Part shown: in pieces, positions 25,748-34,752 of the stretch
Numbering within the stretch: position 1 is the stretch's first letter
How the letters are laid out: every line of letters begins with the position of its first letter
Position numbers and translations under genes: made by a program
The notes under the pieces: generated by a model
Database searches by the model: none
The model's input: only the letters and a program-made list of their open reading frames with translations
Told to the model about the DNA's origin: nothing
NCBI GenBank assembly: GCA_945878645.1
Contig: CAMCTW010000004.1
Span: 1 to 37,665, forward strand
DNA from: Bifidobacterium breve
GTDB lineage: Bacteria > Actinomycetota > Acidimicrobiia > Acidimicrobiales > Acidimicrobilacustridaceae
Length of the DNA: 37,665 bases
Reading direction: 5' to 3'

Positions 25748-27181
25748 CTATTTCGGGCTTTTTGGAAGCAGCGCTGAGTCAGGGATCACATCGAAAAGTT
25801 CGGCATTTTCCGCAGCTTCAATCGCGAGCTCTGCAGCACTAGATCGCTTCGCCGCAAGACTCAGTACCAACGCCGCCAAAATACCTGCCACCGCTGAGGC
25901 GACCAAGACTCCGACTTTCGCCTCCTCGGTGAAAAGAGGATTGGTAAACGCAAGCTCGGTCACAAAGAGCGAAACGGTAAAGCCAATTCCCGCGGCCATT
26001 GCGATGCCGAACAAATGAAGATTGGTGGCGCCACGCGGTCGACGAGCAATCCCAATTGCAATTGCAATCGTCGCAGCACCGAAGACGCCAACTGTTTTTC
26101 CAACAACGAGACCGAGTGCTACTCCCCATGTGACCGCAGAGCCCGCTGCAGCTCGGACTGATTCTGAAGTCAACAAAATACCGGCATTGCAAAGCGCAAA
26201 GATTGGGATGATGACGTAACTCGTCCACGGGAGCATGCGGTCAACCAGACGTTCACCAACTGGTACCGACTCTTTAATCAAAAACGAAGCTGCGGCGACA
26301 TCGGCTGCGCTCAATTCCGATTGGTTTTCGAGTCGATCGGCGATTGCTTCTGAATCGAGATCAGGCCTCAACGCATCTGTAGGAGTGAGGAAGCCCATCG
26401 CGACTCCAGCCACCGTTGCGTGCACGCCAGATTTCAACATGCAGTACCAAACCACCACGCCGATGGCGAGGTACAGCGGGCCGTACCAAATACGGCGACG
26501 GCGCATCAGCCAAACAAGAACGAGTAACGCGATTGCTGCGCCTAACCAAACAAAACTCATTGACTTGCTATAAAAGATCGCGATAACTGCGATTGCTCCA
26601 AGATCATCTGCGACAGCAAGAGAGAGCAAGAAGAGTTTTAACGCAACCGGAACTCGATTCCCCAACAACGCAACGACCCCGACGGCAAAAGCAATATCCG
26701 TTGCCATCGGAATTCCCCATCCTTGGGACGCGTCTGTTCCTGCATTGAAGGCGAAATAGATCAACGCAGGAACGATCATTCCGCCAAGAGCAGCAATGAT
26801 CGGCAACGCTGCGGCCTTGCGGTCGCGGAGTTCACCCTTTACCAACTCACGCTTGATCTCGAGCCCGACCACAAAGAAAAAGAACGCCATCAATGCATCA
26901 TTTACAAATTCGTGCAGCGTCAGTTGAAACCCAACGGGTCCTGCATCGAAAATGATCTCTGCATTGAGAAATGACGCGTAGGAGTCCTTCCATGGCGAGT
27001 TCGCCCAGATCAGCGCAATCACCGTGGCAGCAAGAAGCAAGATCCCGCTAGCGGCTTCAATCGCAAGGAATCGAGCCGCAGGTCGGGCGAGACGGCGAGC
27101 AAGAAATCGATCTGTGCCAAGCCACGTATGGCTCCATGGATGGTGTTGGTTCAGATCGTCATCAGCCACGGGCATTCCCAT
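25748..27181 (-). CDS. nhaA: Na+/H+ antiporter NhaA
   Basis: NhaA exchanges Na+ for protons across the membrane. The 477-residue protein, longer than E. coli NhaA (388) by an N-terminal segment of about 35 residues and a C-terminal tail, has the key motifs. These are VVGLEIKRELVKGEL, ATDIAFAVGVV with Asp162 and AVADDLGAI with Asp192 and Asp193, the ion-binding pair equivalent to E. coli Asp163/Asp164. Twelve or so hydrophobic segments are visible, including LLLAATVIALIWA. The C-terminal tail contains acidic residues after the last helix. ATG codons at 27181 and 27175 are both possible. It lies 70 bases downstream of the STAS gene on the same strand. Confidence 0.96.
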   Translation of the reverse strand: MGMPVADDDLNQHHPWSHTWLGTDRFLARRLARPAARFLAIEAASGILLLAATVIALIWANSPWKDSYASFLNAEIIFDAGPVGFQLTLHEFVNDALMAFFFFVVGLEIKRELVKGELRDRKAAALPIIAALGGMIVPALIYFAFNAGTDASQGWGIPMATDIAFAVGVVALLGNRVPVALKLFLLSLAVADDLGAIAVIAIFYSKSMSFVWLGAAIALLVLVWLMRRRRIWYGPLYLAIGVVVWYCMLKSGVHATVAGVAMGFLTPTDALRPDLDSEAIADRLENQSELSAADVAAASFLIKESVPVGERLVDRMLPWTSYVIIPIFALCNAGILLTSESVRAAAGSAVTWGVALGLVVGKTVGVFGAATIAIAIGIARRPRGATNLHLFGIAMAAGIGFTVSLFVTELAFTNPLFTEEAKVGVLVASAVAGILAALVLSLAAKRSSAAELAIEAAENAELFDVIPDSALLPKSPK

Positions 27182-27251
27182 GCAGAGTTGTCTATTCGGG
27201 CTACATCATCACTCAGTTTCACGAATGTGACGGGTGTATTACATCGATCGC

Positions 27252-27599
27252 TCATCGTTGAAGGGAAGCGATGGCCTGATCGACTGCCGGAAAATTAGGA
27301 AGAATCTCGATAACTCGAGTGATCTCAAGGTCGCGCAGGACTTGCCCCTCGGCTCGGGCGAGTGCCAAATCACCTTGGCGAAGTCTGGCTCGTTTGATTC
27401 CTTCGAAAATCACACCGAGACCAGTTGGATCGAGAAGATCCACTCCCGCGAGATCAAGCACGATCTTCGGCGTTTTGAGCTCTGCGGTCACGCGAATGAG
27501 CTCCTCACGGAGACGAGGAGCCGTGGAGATATCGAGATCACCGATGATCGCAATGACCACCACACCCTCAATGGGTTCTGTCGCAACGAGATCAAACAT
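27252..27599 (-). CDS. STAS-domain anti-sigma factor antagonist-like protein
   Basis: The roughly 115-residue protein is a single STAS domain of the SpoIIAA/RsbV kind. It has GDLDISTAPRLREEL, TPKIVLDLAGVDLLDPTGLGVI and the closing VDQAIASL. The site phosphorylated in SpoIIAA sits in DSSG; here it is DPTG with Thr59, so a phosphorylatable residue remains although the preceding residue is Pro. In the family such proteins capture an anti-sigma factor. No partner kinase or phosphatase is in the window, and the only downstream gene is nhaA. The ATG at 27599 is preferred over the longer frame. Confidence 0.86.
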   Translation of the reverse strand: MFDLVATEPIEGVVVIAIIGDLDISTAPRLREELIRVTAELKTPKIVLDLAGVDLLDPTGLGVIFEGIKRARLRQGDLALARAEGQVLRDLEITRVIEILPNFPAVDQAIASLQR

Positions 27600-27664
27600 C
27601 ACTCGAGAATCCGTTCCGGTGAGAGCAAGGCACACATACGCCGAGGATCTTCAGGTTACCGCTC

Positions 27665-27693
27665 TTGATTCGATCCAACCGATTCAGCAAAGT
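27665..27693 (+). promoter_or_regulatory. Possible promoter of the DUF1998 helicase gene
   Basis: TTGATT (27665-27670) and CAAAGT (27688-27693) are 17 bases apart, giving a start near 27700 and a leader of about 40 bases. GGAGAG (27708-27713) lies in the leader but is far from the ATG at 27742. No in-frame start codon lies between them. Confidence 0.35.
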
Positions 27694-27741
27694 CGCCCAG
27701 AGAGGCCGGAGAGTCAGCAAGCGGTCATACGATCACCCCCA

Positions 27742-30027
27742 ATGGCTCGTAGTCCTTCTCCGTCTCTTGACACATTTGTCGCGGCGCTTCAGTCCGATAA
27801 ACGCGTCGTACACGTCGAGCGATCACCAGCGCGTCGTGCCCGTTTCGCGACTCTTGCCGAGCCGTTGTCCCAGGCTGTTGCGGGAATCATTCCTGAGCAA
27901 GGACTGTGGTCACATCAGGCAGAGTCAATTGATCACATTCGTGCCGGTCGATCCGTGGCCATCGCTACTGGCACAGCATCGGGGAAGTCACTGTGTTTCC
28001 AACTCCCCATCGCAGAAGCAATCGCCGCGGGACCGCCTCCGGCAACGGCCCTGCTTCTCTTTCCAACGAAGGCCCTCGCCCAAGACCAACTTCGTTCACT
28101 CACTGCGCTCAATGTTCCCGGACTCATCGCCGCAACTCACGACGGAGATTCCTCTCCCGAAGCACGCAAGTGGACCCGTGCACACGCAAACGTTCTGCTC
28201 ACGAATCCTGAAATGTTGCATATGAGCATGCTCCCGGTTCACGCGAACTGGGGCACCTACTTCAAGCGACTGCGCTACGTGGTTATTGATGAATTACACA
28301 TGTTGCGCGGAATGTTTGGCAGCAATGTTGCACAGGTTCTGCGTCGTCTACGCCGCATCTGCGCACACTACGGATCCGATCCAGTTTTTATTTTTACTTC
28401 CGCCACCATCGGTGACCCAGCCACGCTGGCGTCCACCTTGTGCGGATTGCCTGTTGAACCTGTCGTCGACGATGGTTCTCCACGCGGCGAGCGTTTGTTC
28501 GTTCTGTGGGACCCGGACGGCATCAACGATGGTTCGGAAGAAGAGCCCCGTCCAGTTTCTTCATCTCGGGATACCGCCGAAATTCTGAGTGCGTTGGTGA
28601 AAGACAACCACCGAACCATCGCGTTCTGCAGAAGTCGCAAAGGTACCGAACTCGTCACCGCCGATGTGAAACGCCGACTTTCGAAACGGCTCTCACCAAC
28701 TGTTCGGTCCTACCGCGGGGGCTACCTCACATCTGAGCGACGTGAAATCGAGAAAGAACTCTTCGACGGAACATTGCGCGGCGTCGTAGCGACAACTGCG
28801 CTCGAACTCGGGATCGACGTCGGCGGCCTTGACGCATGCATTCTCAATGGCTTTCCAGGAACGATCGCTTCGATGTGGCAACAGGCCGGTCGCGCCGGTC
28901 GCGCATCACAACAGTCGTTGGCTGTCCTCGTCGCCGGTGATGATCAGCTCGACCAATGGTTCGTGCATAACCCCACCGAACTTTTCCAACGATCGCCAGA
29001 ACCAGCCGTCATCAATATTGCCAATCCTTACGTTCTCAATCCTCACTTGGCCTGTGCGGCATTCGAACTTCCGCTCACCGACGCTGACGAAGCGTGGTGG
29101 CCAGATGTTCTCGACGACGCAATACGCGATCTCGTGCACGATGACGTGCTCAAGATTCGCCAACCAACGGATCGCGCCGGTCTTGGAGCTGTGTGGGCCG
29201 GTCGCGGTAGACCTGCCAATGGCATCGGTCTCCGCAGTGCAAACGCCAACGAATTCCGCATTGCGACCGCCGATGGTTCAATCATCGGAACCGTCGATGG
29301 TTCACGCGCCTTTCGGCTTGTTCATCCAGGTTCGATCTATTTGCATCAGGGGACGGCGTGGAAAGTAACCGAACTCAATATCGATGATCATGTGGCAATC
29401 GTCGAACCTCATGACGGCGGTGAGTACACCCAGCCTCGAGCAGTGACCGATATCCGCATTCTGACCACCGATAACGAGAGGCCCATCGGCGCCGCCGATC
29501 TCTGTCTCGGCACGGTTGAGGTCGAAACCACTGTTATCGGTTATCGAAGGTTCGACACATTCACTCGAGAACAACTCGGAACTCACGACCTCCTGCTGCC
29601 TTCCTCTCGACTGGTCACACGCGCGTTCTGGTACGTCATCGGCGATCACATCACGAGCGTGGCGGGACTTGGACCGGCGGAACTCCCTGGTGCCCTTCAT
29701 GCCGCCGAGCACGCCGGAATCGGCATCCTGCCCCTCTTCGCAATATGCGACCGTTGGGATGTCGGTGGCGTCTCAACGCCGTACCTGCCCGAAACAGGTG
29801 CCGCAACCATCGTCATCCACGATGCGTTTCCCGGTGGCGCGGGAGTAGCTGAACTGGGATTCGCGGCGGCTGACCGACACCTTCCCGCCACACTCGAGGT
29901 CATTGAGTCATGCGCATGTGTGAGTGGCTGTCCGTCATGCATTCAGTCGCCGAAATGTGGCAATGGCAATGAGCCACTCGATAAGGCTGCGGCGGTTTCG
30001 TTACTGCAGGCCATGCTTTCCCGCTGA
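27742..30027 (+). CDS. DEAD/DEAH-box helicase with DUF1998 (SftH/MrfA-like)
   Basis: The roughly 761-residue protein is a superfamily 2 helicase. It has ATGTASGKS (Lys82), PTKALAQDQL, VIDELH (residues 181-186, DExH), FTSATI, ATTALELGIDVGG and QQAGRAGRA. The C-terminal DUF1998 part ends with a five-cysteine cluster (Cys724, 726, 730, 733, 739) that probably binds zinc. Mycobacterial SftH (Rv3649 region) and Bacillus MrfA, which repairs mitomycin-C damage, have this layout, so a DNA repair role is likely but not proven. The start is uncertain. The stop lies 26 bases beyond the tadE stop on the other strand, so the two 3' ends overlap. Confidence 0.93.
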   Translation: MARSPSPSLDTFVAALQSDKRVVHVERSPARRARFATLAEPLSQAVAGIIPEQGLWSHQAESIDHIRAGRSVAIATGTASGKSLCFQLPIAEAIAAGPPPATALLLFPTKALAQDQLRSLTALNVPGLIAATHDGDSSPEARKWTRAHANVLLTNPEMLHMSMLPVHANWGTYFKRLRYVVIDELHMLRGMFGSNVAQVLRRLRRICAHYGSDPVFIFTSATIGDPATLASTLCGLPVEPVVDDGSPRGERLFVLWDPDGINDGSEEEPRPVSSSRDTAEILSALVKDNHRTIAFCRSRKGTELVTADVKRRLSKRLSPTVRSYRGGYLTSERREIEKELFDGTLRGVVATTALELGIDVGGLDACILNGFPGTIASMWQQAGRAGRASQQSLAVLVAGDDQLDQWFVHNPTELFQRSPEPAVINIANPYVLNPHLACAAFELPLTDADEAWWPDVLDDAIRDLVHDDVLKIRQPTDRAGLGAVWAGRGRPANGIGLRSANANEFRIATADGSIIGTVDGSRAFRLVHPGSIYLHQGTAWKVTELNIDDHVAIVEPHDGGEYTQPRAVTDIRILTTDNERPIGAADLCLGTVEVETTVIGYRRFDTFTREQLGTHDLLLPSSRLVTRAFWYVIGDHITSVAGLGPAELPGALHAAEHAGIGILPLFAICDRWDVGGVSTPYLPETGAATIVIHDAFPGGAGVAELGFAAADRHLPATLEVIESCACVSGCPSCIQSPKCGNGNEPLDKAAAVSLLQAMLSR

Positions 30028-30405
30028 TTCCGCCCGCATGACCACGGTCGCGTGCAGGTCGACATCGGGAACAAGTGCTCCGATGATCGCGAAATCAGTG
30101 ACACTGCGATACGAAACCTCGACTCGAACTGTGTCACCGCCCTCAAGCATCGTGACCCCGACTGAGATCTGATCCGAACGCAGTTCCCCCGCGCGCTTCG
30201 CGGCGGTCATTGCTGCGCTAAGACGATCTGTATCGCTTACTGCCGCGGCTCTTGCTGCCTCACGCGCAGCGTGGGAAACAAGAACTTGATCGCGCACAAC
30301 AAAGCCCGCTTGCGCAATAAAGAGGACAACGATGACGACGAGGGGGAGAATCAACGCGAATTCAACAGTGGATTGTCCGTGATCCCCCCACCTCGTCTTC
30401 TTCAC
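30001..30405 (-). CDS. tadE: TadE-like pilus assembly protein
   Basis: The 134-residue protein has a short basic N-terminus, then GQSTVEFALILPLVVIVV, the prepilin-like motif with a Gly before Gln and a Glu five residues later. After the transmembrane segment come REAARAAAV and AAKRAGEL, typical of TadE/TadG. The single soluble domain after the helix is small, making it a minor pseudopilin. GTG start at 30405 overlaps the pilin stop (GTGA). It is the last gene of the tad operon and its 3' end overlaps the helicase gene by 27 bases on the opposite strand. Confidence 0.9.
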   Translation of the reverse strand: MKKTRWGDHGQSTVEFALILPLVVIVVLFIAQAGFVVRDQVLVSHAAREAARAAAVSDTDRLSAAMTAAKRAGELRSDQISVGVTMLEGGDTVRVEVSYRSVTDFAIIGALVPDVDLHATVVMRAESAGKHGLQ

Positions 30406-30581
30406 TTGACCTTGCCGATCACGCCATCAAGAACGGCATCGAACAGCGTGCCGATCGCTCCCGATTGTGTTGCCCAACCGAGAAGCAACAGCGCAATCCC
30501 CGCTGCTCCTAAAAGAACAAGCGCATATTCGGCAGTGGTCTGACCACGCTCACTGCGAAAACGTGTGCGAAATCGATTCAT
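30402..30581 (-). CDS. flp: Flp-type pilin (type IVb, DUF4244-like)
   Basis: This 59-residue protein starts MNRFRTRFRSERG and then has GQTTAEYALVLLGAAGIA followed by a hydrophobic helix. Cleavage by the prepilin peptidase would occur after the Gly, leaving Gln at position 1, Glu at position 5 and Tyr at 6, the hallmark of Flp pilins. The ribosome site AAAGGAG stands six bases before the ATG. It overlaps tadE (GTGA) and lies 51 bases behind tadC. It is the main structural subunit of the predicted Flp pilus. Confidence 0.9.
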   Translation of the reverse strand: MNRFRTRFRSERGQTTAEYALVLLGAAGIALLLLGWATQSGAIGTLFDAVLDGVIGKVK

Positions 30582-30632
30582 TGAAACTCCTTTGTTGTAG
30601 CGAGACAGAACTTGAACGGGGGAAGATTCGAT

Positions 30633-31172
30633 TCACCAGTGCAGAGAACCGAGCGAGGACACCACAAGTGGGACGATCGCCAGGAGCCCGAACGCCGGCA
30701 GAATGCACATCACGAGAGGGAACAGCAACTGAACCGGGAGCCGTCGAGCATTAGCTTCCGCCCAACGCCGACGTTGTAGCCGGGCATCGGTCGCAACCCG
30801 CTCAAGCGCCGGCCCAAGCGCCACGCCGTCAAACGCTGCCGAGCGGAGCGCCGCCGCCAACGGACGGACTGACTCACCGAGTTCGTCAAACACGTCAAGC
30901 GCATCACCTAGACGTTGACCGAGCGACACTCGTCGACGAACCTCGACAAGTGTCGGAACAAAGACCTCTGGAGCTCGCGGTTCGACGACGTCGACTAACT
31001 GATGCACCGAAAGTCCGGCTCCGACGGCAAGACGAAAGAGGTCGACAAGCTCAGGAGCACTTTGTCGACGAGCAGTATCGGTGGCCAGTGACGCTGATCG
31101 ATGTCGAACCACCGGAACCAGTGATGCCCCCACTACCAACGCACAGCCAACCCATGGGCCAACGACGATCAT
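30633..31172 (-). CDS. tadC: TadC-like type II/IV secretion platform protein
   Basis: The roughly 179-residue membrane protein has a hydrophobic start (IVVGPWVGCALVVGASLV) and a soluble T2SSF-type domain with LVDLFRLAVGAGLSVHQLVD and RRVSLGQRLGDALDVF. It ends with LPVQLLFPLVMCILPAFGLLAIVPLVV. It is half the size of full TadB or TadC and pairs with the next protein to make the inner-membrane platform. The ATG at 31172 overlaps the tadB stop (ATGA); the longer frame begins on a TTG at 31202. Confidence 0.88.
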   Translation of the reverse strand: MIVVGPWVGCALVVGASLVPVVRHRSASLATDTARRQSAPELVDLFRLAVGAGLSVHQLVDVVEPRAPEVFVPTLVEVRRRVSLGQRLGDALDVFDELGESVRPLAAALRSAAFDGVALGPALERVATDARLQRRRWAEANARRLPVQLLFPLVMCILPAFGLLAIVPLVVSSLGSLHW

Positions 31173-31930
31173 CGGTGGCGACCAATCAAGCGCGACATCC
31201 AAAACGCTCCCAAAGCATCAAGCCCCAGCCCCAGACCGACGCACGCCCACCCGATTGGCCGCCTAATAAGCACGTCGAGAATCCGGTGATCGACCATTGC
31301 CATCGCTACGGCAAAAACCACTGGGGCGACGACAAGTACAACCGCAGAAGCCCGTGATTGCGAAGAAAGGGCGGCCACCTCGCGTTCAAGCGCGACACGA
31401 TCGCGCAAGGAAGCCGCGACCCCGTCAAGGACACGAGCCGTTGCCCCACCCGAACTTGAGGCCAGCTCAAGAGCCGTCGCGGTCAGTTTGCGGTTCGGAA
31501 GTTGGTCCTCGGCTCCCCATTCCGCAACTGCCTTCTGTAGCGATTGTCCGTTGTCTAATTCCGCGGCCACGCGTGCAAAAACCACGTCTTCGTTACCGAC
31601 TCCTCGCAGGGCGAGAGAGAGGGTTGCCCCTGCGCGCAACTGCCGAACCACACGGTCAAGGGAGTCGGGAATACGCATCTCTATTCGCCGCTTACCTCGT
31701 TGTTCTGCACCACGATGAAGTGGTTCGAAGATTCCAAGCGTTGAGAGACGGAGAATCGATCCACGCGCTGTACGCACGAACAGCGAATCGCTGCGAGTGA
31801 GAGTTTCCGCAGCAAATCGTTGATGGACTCGACGCGCCGCCATCATCTCGGGGGCGGTAGCGATCACCGTTATGGTCGAAAGAACCGCAATGACAGTGAC
31901 CACCACAACCACGATCAATCGCAAACTCAT
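31169..31930 (-). CDS. tadB: TadB-like type II/IV secretion platform protein
   Basis: This 253-residue protein has a hydrophobic N-terminal segment (LIVVVVVTVIAVLSTIT), then the T2SSF domain around RIPDSLDRVVRQLRAGATLSLALR, SLQKAVAEWG and ALELASSSGGATARVLDGVA. Two hydrophobic stretches end it (VVLVVAPVVFAVAMA and WACVGLGLGLDALGAF). It forms the membrane platform with TadC for pilus extension. The ATG at 31930 overlaps the cpaF stop (ATGA), and a longer frame is not needed. Confidence 0.9.
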   Translation of the reverse strand: MSLRLIVVVVVTVIAVLSTITVIATAPEMMAARRVHQRFAAETLTRSDSLFVRTARGSILRLSTLGIFEPLHRGAEQRGKRRIEMRIPDSLDRVVRQLRAGATLSLALRGVGNEDVVFARVAAELDNGQSLQKAVAEWGAEDQLPNRKLTATALELASSSGGATARVLDGVAASLRDRVALEREVAALSSQSRASAVVLVVAPVVFAVAMAMVDHRILDVLIRRPIGWACVGLGLGLDALGAFWMSRLIGRHR

Positions 31931-33111
31931 GACGCAACCCAGGACAAGAGCGCCGGACCGAGATGAGGCGCCCGGCACGGTCGGCTGGGCAGCGTGACCA
32001 GTTCACCCGAAGGGCCTGTCAACACGTTCACAGAGATGCTGCTGCCGGTTTCACCATCGGGCATCGGTTCGGCCATCGAGACAACTCGCCGAGATCCATC
32101 CGGTTGGCGAGCAACGTGAACGATGAGATCGACCGCAGCGCGCAGTTGTTCACGAACCGCGGCCAGGGGCAAGGCAACATCGCCCATAAGTACAAGAGTT
32201 TCAAGACGTCGAATGGCATCAATCGGTGAGTTGGCATGACAGGTTGAAAGTGAACCGTCGTGACCGGTGTTCATGGCCTGCAACATGTCAATTGCTTCGC
32301 CCGAACGAACTTCACCAATCACGATGCGATCGGGGCGCATGCGTAACGCATTGCGAACAAGGTCCCGGATGGAAATCTCACCTGCGCCTTCAGCATTTGC
32401 TGGTCGACGTTCGAGTCGAACAACATGACGCCCGGGGAGCCGCAACTCGGCCGTGTCTTCGATTGTGACCACGCGTTCATCTGGCGGAATGAACGCGGTG
32501 ACCGCATTGAGCAACGTTGTCTTCCCTGCTCCGGCACCTCCGCTCACGATGATGTTGCATCGCGACTGCACCGCCCACTCCAGTAATTTCGCAACTCCAG
32601 GCGAACAGACTTCGGGTAACTGAACACGTCGCGCACCGAACCTTCGAATAGTGATCAGCGGCCCATCGACGGCAAGTGGAGGGACAACCCCATTCACCCG
32701 CGATCCATCAGGAAGTCGGGCATCGACCAACGGTGAGGTGCGATCAATGCGAAGACCAAGTGGGGCGACAATGCGTTCAAGCAGTGCATAGGTTGTCGCG
32801 CTCTCGATAATGATCCCGGTGCACTCAAGCCGGCCGGAACGCTCGACCCAAAGATCGCCTGCTCCATTGACCATCACTTCATCGATGGCCGGGTCGGCGA
32901 GAAATTGATCGAGAACACCGAGCCCACTGACACGTGAGTGAATGCGGTGAATGAGATCGATGACCGTTCGGTCGTCAAGGAGCGGATCGTGTTCGACAAG
33001 AAGCTGTTGAATCGCAGCTGCGTCGTGATGGCCATGGTCGAGTAATTGCCTATGCATGTGTTCGACCACCGAATCAAGCAGGGAATCACTAGTGGAGTCA
33101 GGCGACGTCAC
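31927..33111 (-). CDS. cpaF: CpaF/TadA-family pilus assembly ATPase
   Basis: This secretion ATPase powers Flp pilus assembly from the cytoplasmic face. The 394-residue protein has [14 protein letters not shown] in its N-terminal domain, Walker [11 protein letters not shown] near residues 190-199, [11 protein letters not shown], a Walker [16 protein letters not shown] and the His box [13 protein letters not shown]. The Asp- and Ser-rich beginning is short. The GTG at 33111 overlaps the end of ssd by 14 bases; a longer frame to 33234 would overlap ssd by more than 130 bases and is rejected. Confidence 0.93.
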   Translation of the reverse strand: MTSPDSTSDSLLDSVVEHMHRQLLDHGHHDAAAIQQLLVEHDPLLDDRTVIDLIHRIHSRVSGLGVLDQFLADPAIDEVMVNGAGDLWVERSGRLECTGIIIESATTYALLERIVAPLGLRIDRTSPLVDARLPDGSRVNGVVPPLAVDGPLITIRRFGARRVQLPEVCSPGVAKLLEWAVQSRCNIIVSGGAGAGKTTLLNAVTAFIPPDERVVTIEDTAELRLPGRHVVRLERRPANAEGAGEISIRDLVRNALRMRPDRIVIGEVRSGEAIDMLQAMNTGHDGSLSTCHANSPIDAIRRLETLVLMGDVALPLAAVREQLRAAVDLIVHVARQPDGSRRVVSMAEPMPDGETGSSISVNVLTGPSGELVTLPSRPCRAPHLGPALLSWVAS

Positions 33112-33766
33112 GGAGCGCCCTCCCCAACGAAGACGGAAGCCGCGCCGCAAGAAGCCCCGCGTCGACGGCACGGGCGACTGCGGCATCGACTTCGATAGTT
33201 GCGACGACTGGGACTCCGAGCACATCCTCGACATCGCTCCGACCTAAGGCCCGTCCCGCTTCTTCAATGAGAACAACGCCGGTGGGGCGAAGCGGAAGCG
33301 ATAACGCCCGGCGAAGCGAAATGAAGCACGGCCGAGTGACGAGGAGCGAGGTTGTTGCTGCCTCGGCAAAGCAACGGCGAACTAGATCCTCTGAATCTCC
33401 GTTGCCCGTGATGCGTCCAACATCCACAACGACGGGACGCTCGTCGGCAATCAGTCGTTCCGTACAGATCCTGGCTCGTACCTCACTAGTGAGTGCTCTT
33501 CGCCCCCGCGGTACCAGCCGGACAGAGTCGGCAACTGGTCGCTCGAGTCGTTCGATCGCCACAACTCCGACCGACTCCGACGCTGCGAACCAGTCCGAGA
33601 GACCCGGCCCATCGGGTTCAGGCCTTCCAAAAACAGTGGGCCCATCGCCTTCGAGGTCAACGAAGACAGAACCAGCATCGGACTGCTGCCCGAGCAGAAC
33701 GGCCAACGCGACTGACACCACCGTTGTGCCAGATCCACCTTTTGCAGACCAACACGAAAACACCAT
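33098..33766 (-). CDS. ssd: Septum-site-determining/TadZ-like ATPase (Ssd)
   Basis: The 222-residue protein is a MinD/ParA-superfamily member at the head of the tad operon, as in mycobacteria (Rv3660c, Ssd). The deviant Walker A reads SAKGGSGTTVVS: the signature Lys near its start is kept but the P-loop Lys is Thr, which occurs in CpaE/TadZ-type proteins and points to weak or absent ATP hydrolysis. VFVDLEGDGPTVFG and VVVDVGRITG follow. It probably helps position the pilus machine. GGGAGGGTGC precedes the ATG at 33766, and this is probably the operon promoter side. Confidence 0.87.
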   Translation of the reverse strand: MVFSCWSAKGGSGTTVVSVALAVLLGQQSDAGSVFVDLEGDGPTVFGRPEPDGPGLSDWFAASESVGVVAIERLERPVADSVRLVPRGRRALTSEVRARICTERLIADERPVVVDVGRITGNGDSEDLVRRCFAEAATTSLLVTRPCFISLRRALSLPLRPTGVVLIEEAGRALGRSDVEDVLGVPVVATIEVDAAVARAVDAGLLAARLPSSLGRALRDVA

Positions 33767-33858
33767 GCACCCTCCCGTTCACGACATCGAAACAAGGGAA
33801 GGAGCCGGTACCGTACGAACTCGCAGCCATCACGTCAAGGGCCTTGCGCGTCAACATC

Positions 33859-34752
33859 ATGGGGATTCCTCAACCCACCCGTATGCTCAGTGACGTGGAA
33901 GCCGCGTTTTTCGATCTCGATAAGACCGTTATTGCGCGTGCATCGATGATCGCATTTGGACGATCGTTCCGTCAGGCGGGGATGATCAATCGACGCGTGA
34001 TGGCGAGAGCTGCCTGGAATGGTTTGGTCTTTCACACGCTCGGCGCCGACGAAGAACGAATGCGTAAGTTCCGAGAGTCTGCGCTTCGTGTCACAAGAGG
34101 CTGGGACCACGACGCTGTTGGCGCCCTCGTTCGTTCCACCCTGACTGACGTCATCGATCCAATTGTCTACGACGAAGCATTGGAATTGATTCAAGAACAC
34201 CGTGAAGCAGGCCGACTAGTTTTCATCGTTTCCGCATCGCCAGAAGAGATCGTCATGCCGCTGGCGAACTACCTCGGTGCCGACGGCGCGATTGCCAGCC
34301 GAGCGCGCATCGACGCCCATGGTAAGTACACCGGCGAGGTCGATCTCTATGCCTACGGTCCTTTTAAAGCGGAAGCAATCGCCGATGTCGCCGCATCTCG
34401 AGGTATCGATCTCTCGAAGAGTTGGGCCTATTCCGACTCAGCAACCGACGAACCCATGCTTCGCGCGGTTGGAAATCCGGTCGCAGTAAATCCCGACCGA
34501 GAACTCAAACGAATCGCAGTAGCGGAAGATTGGCCAATTCTGTCGTTCACACATCGCGTCCCTTTACGCGAACGCGTCACACTTCCTCCGCCCGGCCGCG
34601 TCGCAACAGGCGCGGTAGTCGCCACCGGGGTGTCCGCTGGACTTTTCCTCGGGTGGTGGATTCTGACCCGGCACTCGATGCCGAGGTCAGCGGGATTCAG
34701 GCGTCTTGGAGCTTCTTCACCGCGAATGCGGCGAGGGCGACAACGACGATGA
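33859..34752 (+). CDS. HAD-IB family phosphatase (SerB-like), with C-terminal membrane helix
   Basis: This 297-residue protein is a haloacid-dehalogenase-type hydrolase. The nucleophile motif is FFDLDKT (Asp19, Asp21), motif II is IVSASPEE and motif IV is YSDSATDEPML. Between the motifs is a long helical cap. Near the C-terminus ATGAVVATGVSAGLFLGWWILT could be a membrane helix, after which a basic tail ends the protein. It is the counterpart of Rv3661 and is named SerB-like only by family; the substrate is unknown. The ATG at 33859 is chosen, and the ATG at 33883 (MLSDVEAAFFD) is the alternative. No good ribosome site was found for either. Confidence 0.85.
   Translation: MGIPQPTRMLSDVEAAFFDLDKTVIARASMIAFGRSFRQAGMINRRVMARAAWNGLVFHTLGADEERMRKFRESALRVTRGWDHDAVGALVRSTLTDVIDPIVYDEALELIQEHREAGRLVFIVSASPEEIVMPLANYLGADGAIASRARIDAHGKYTGEVDLYAYGPFKAEAIADVAASRGIDLSKSWAYSDSATDEPMLRAVGNPVAVNPDRELKRIAVAEDWPILSFTHRVPLRERVTLPPPGRVATGAVVATGVSAGLFLGWWILTRHSMPRSAGFRRLGASSPRMRRGRQRR

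Noticed and set aside
27319-27741. N-terminal extension of the helicase gene back to 27319
   Set aside because: The extension runs antisense across most of the STAS gene and is Arg/Ser-rich; helicase homology begins after 27742.
31169-31202. tadC start at the TTG 31202
   Set aside because: The ATG at 31172 overlaps the tadB stop as ATGA, the pattern of every other tad junction, so it is the better start.
33267-33893. 208-residue plus-strand frame antisense to ssd
   Set aside because: It is antisense to ssd, has low-complexity Ser/Thr/Arg-rich sequence and no start signal; ssd has motifs and an excellent ribosome site.
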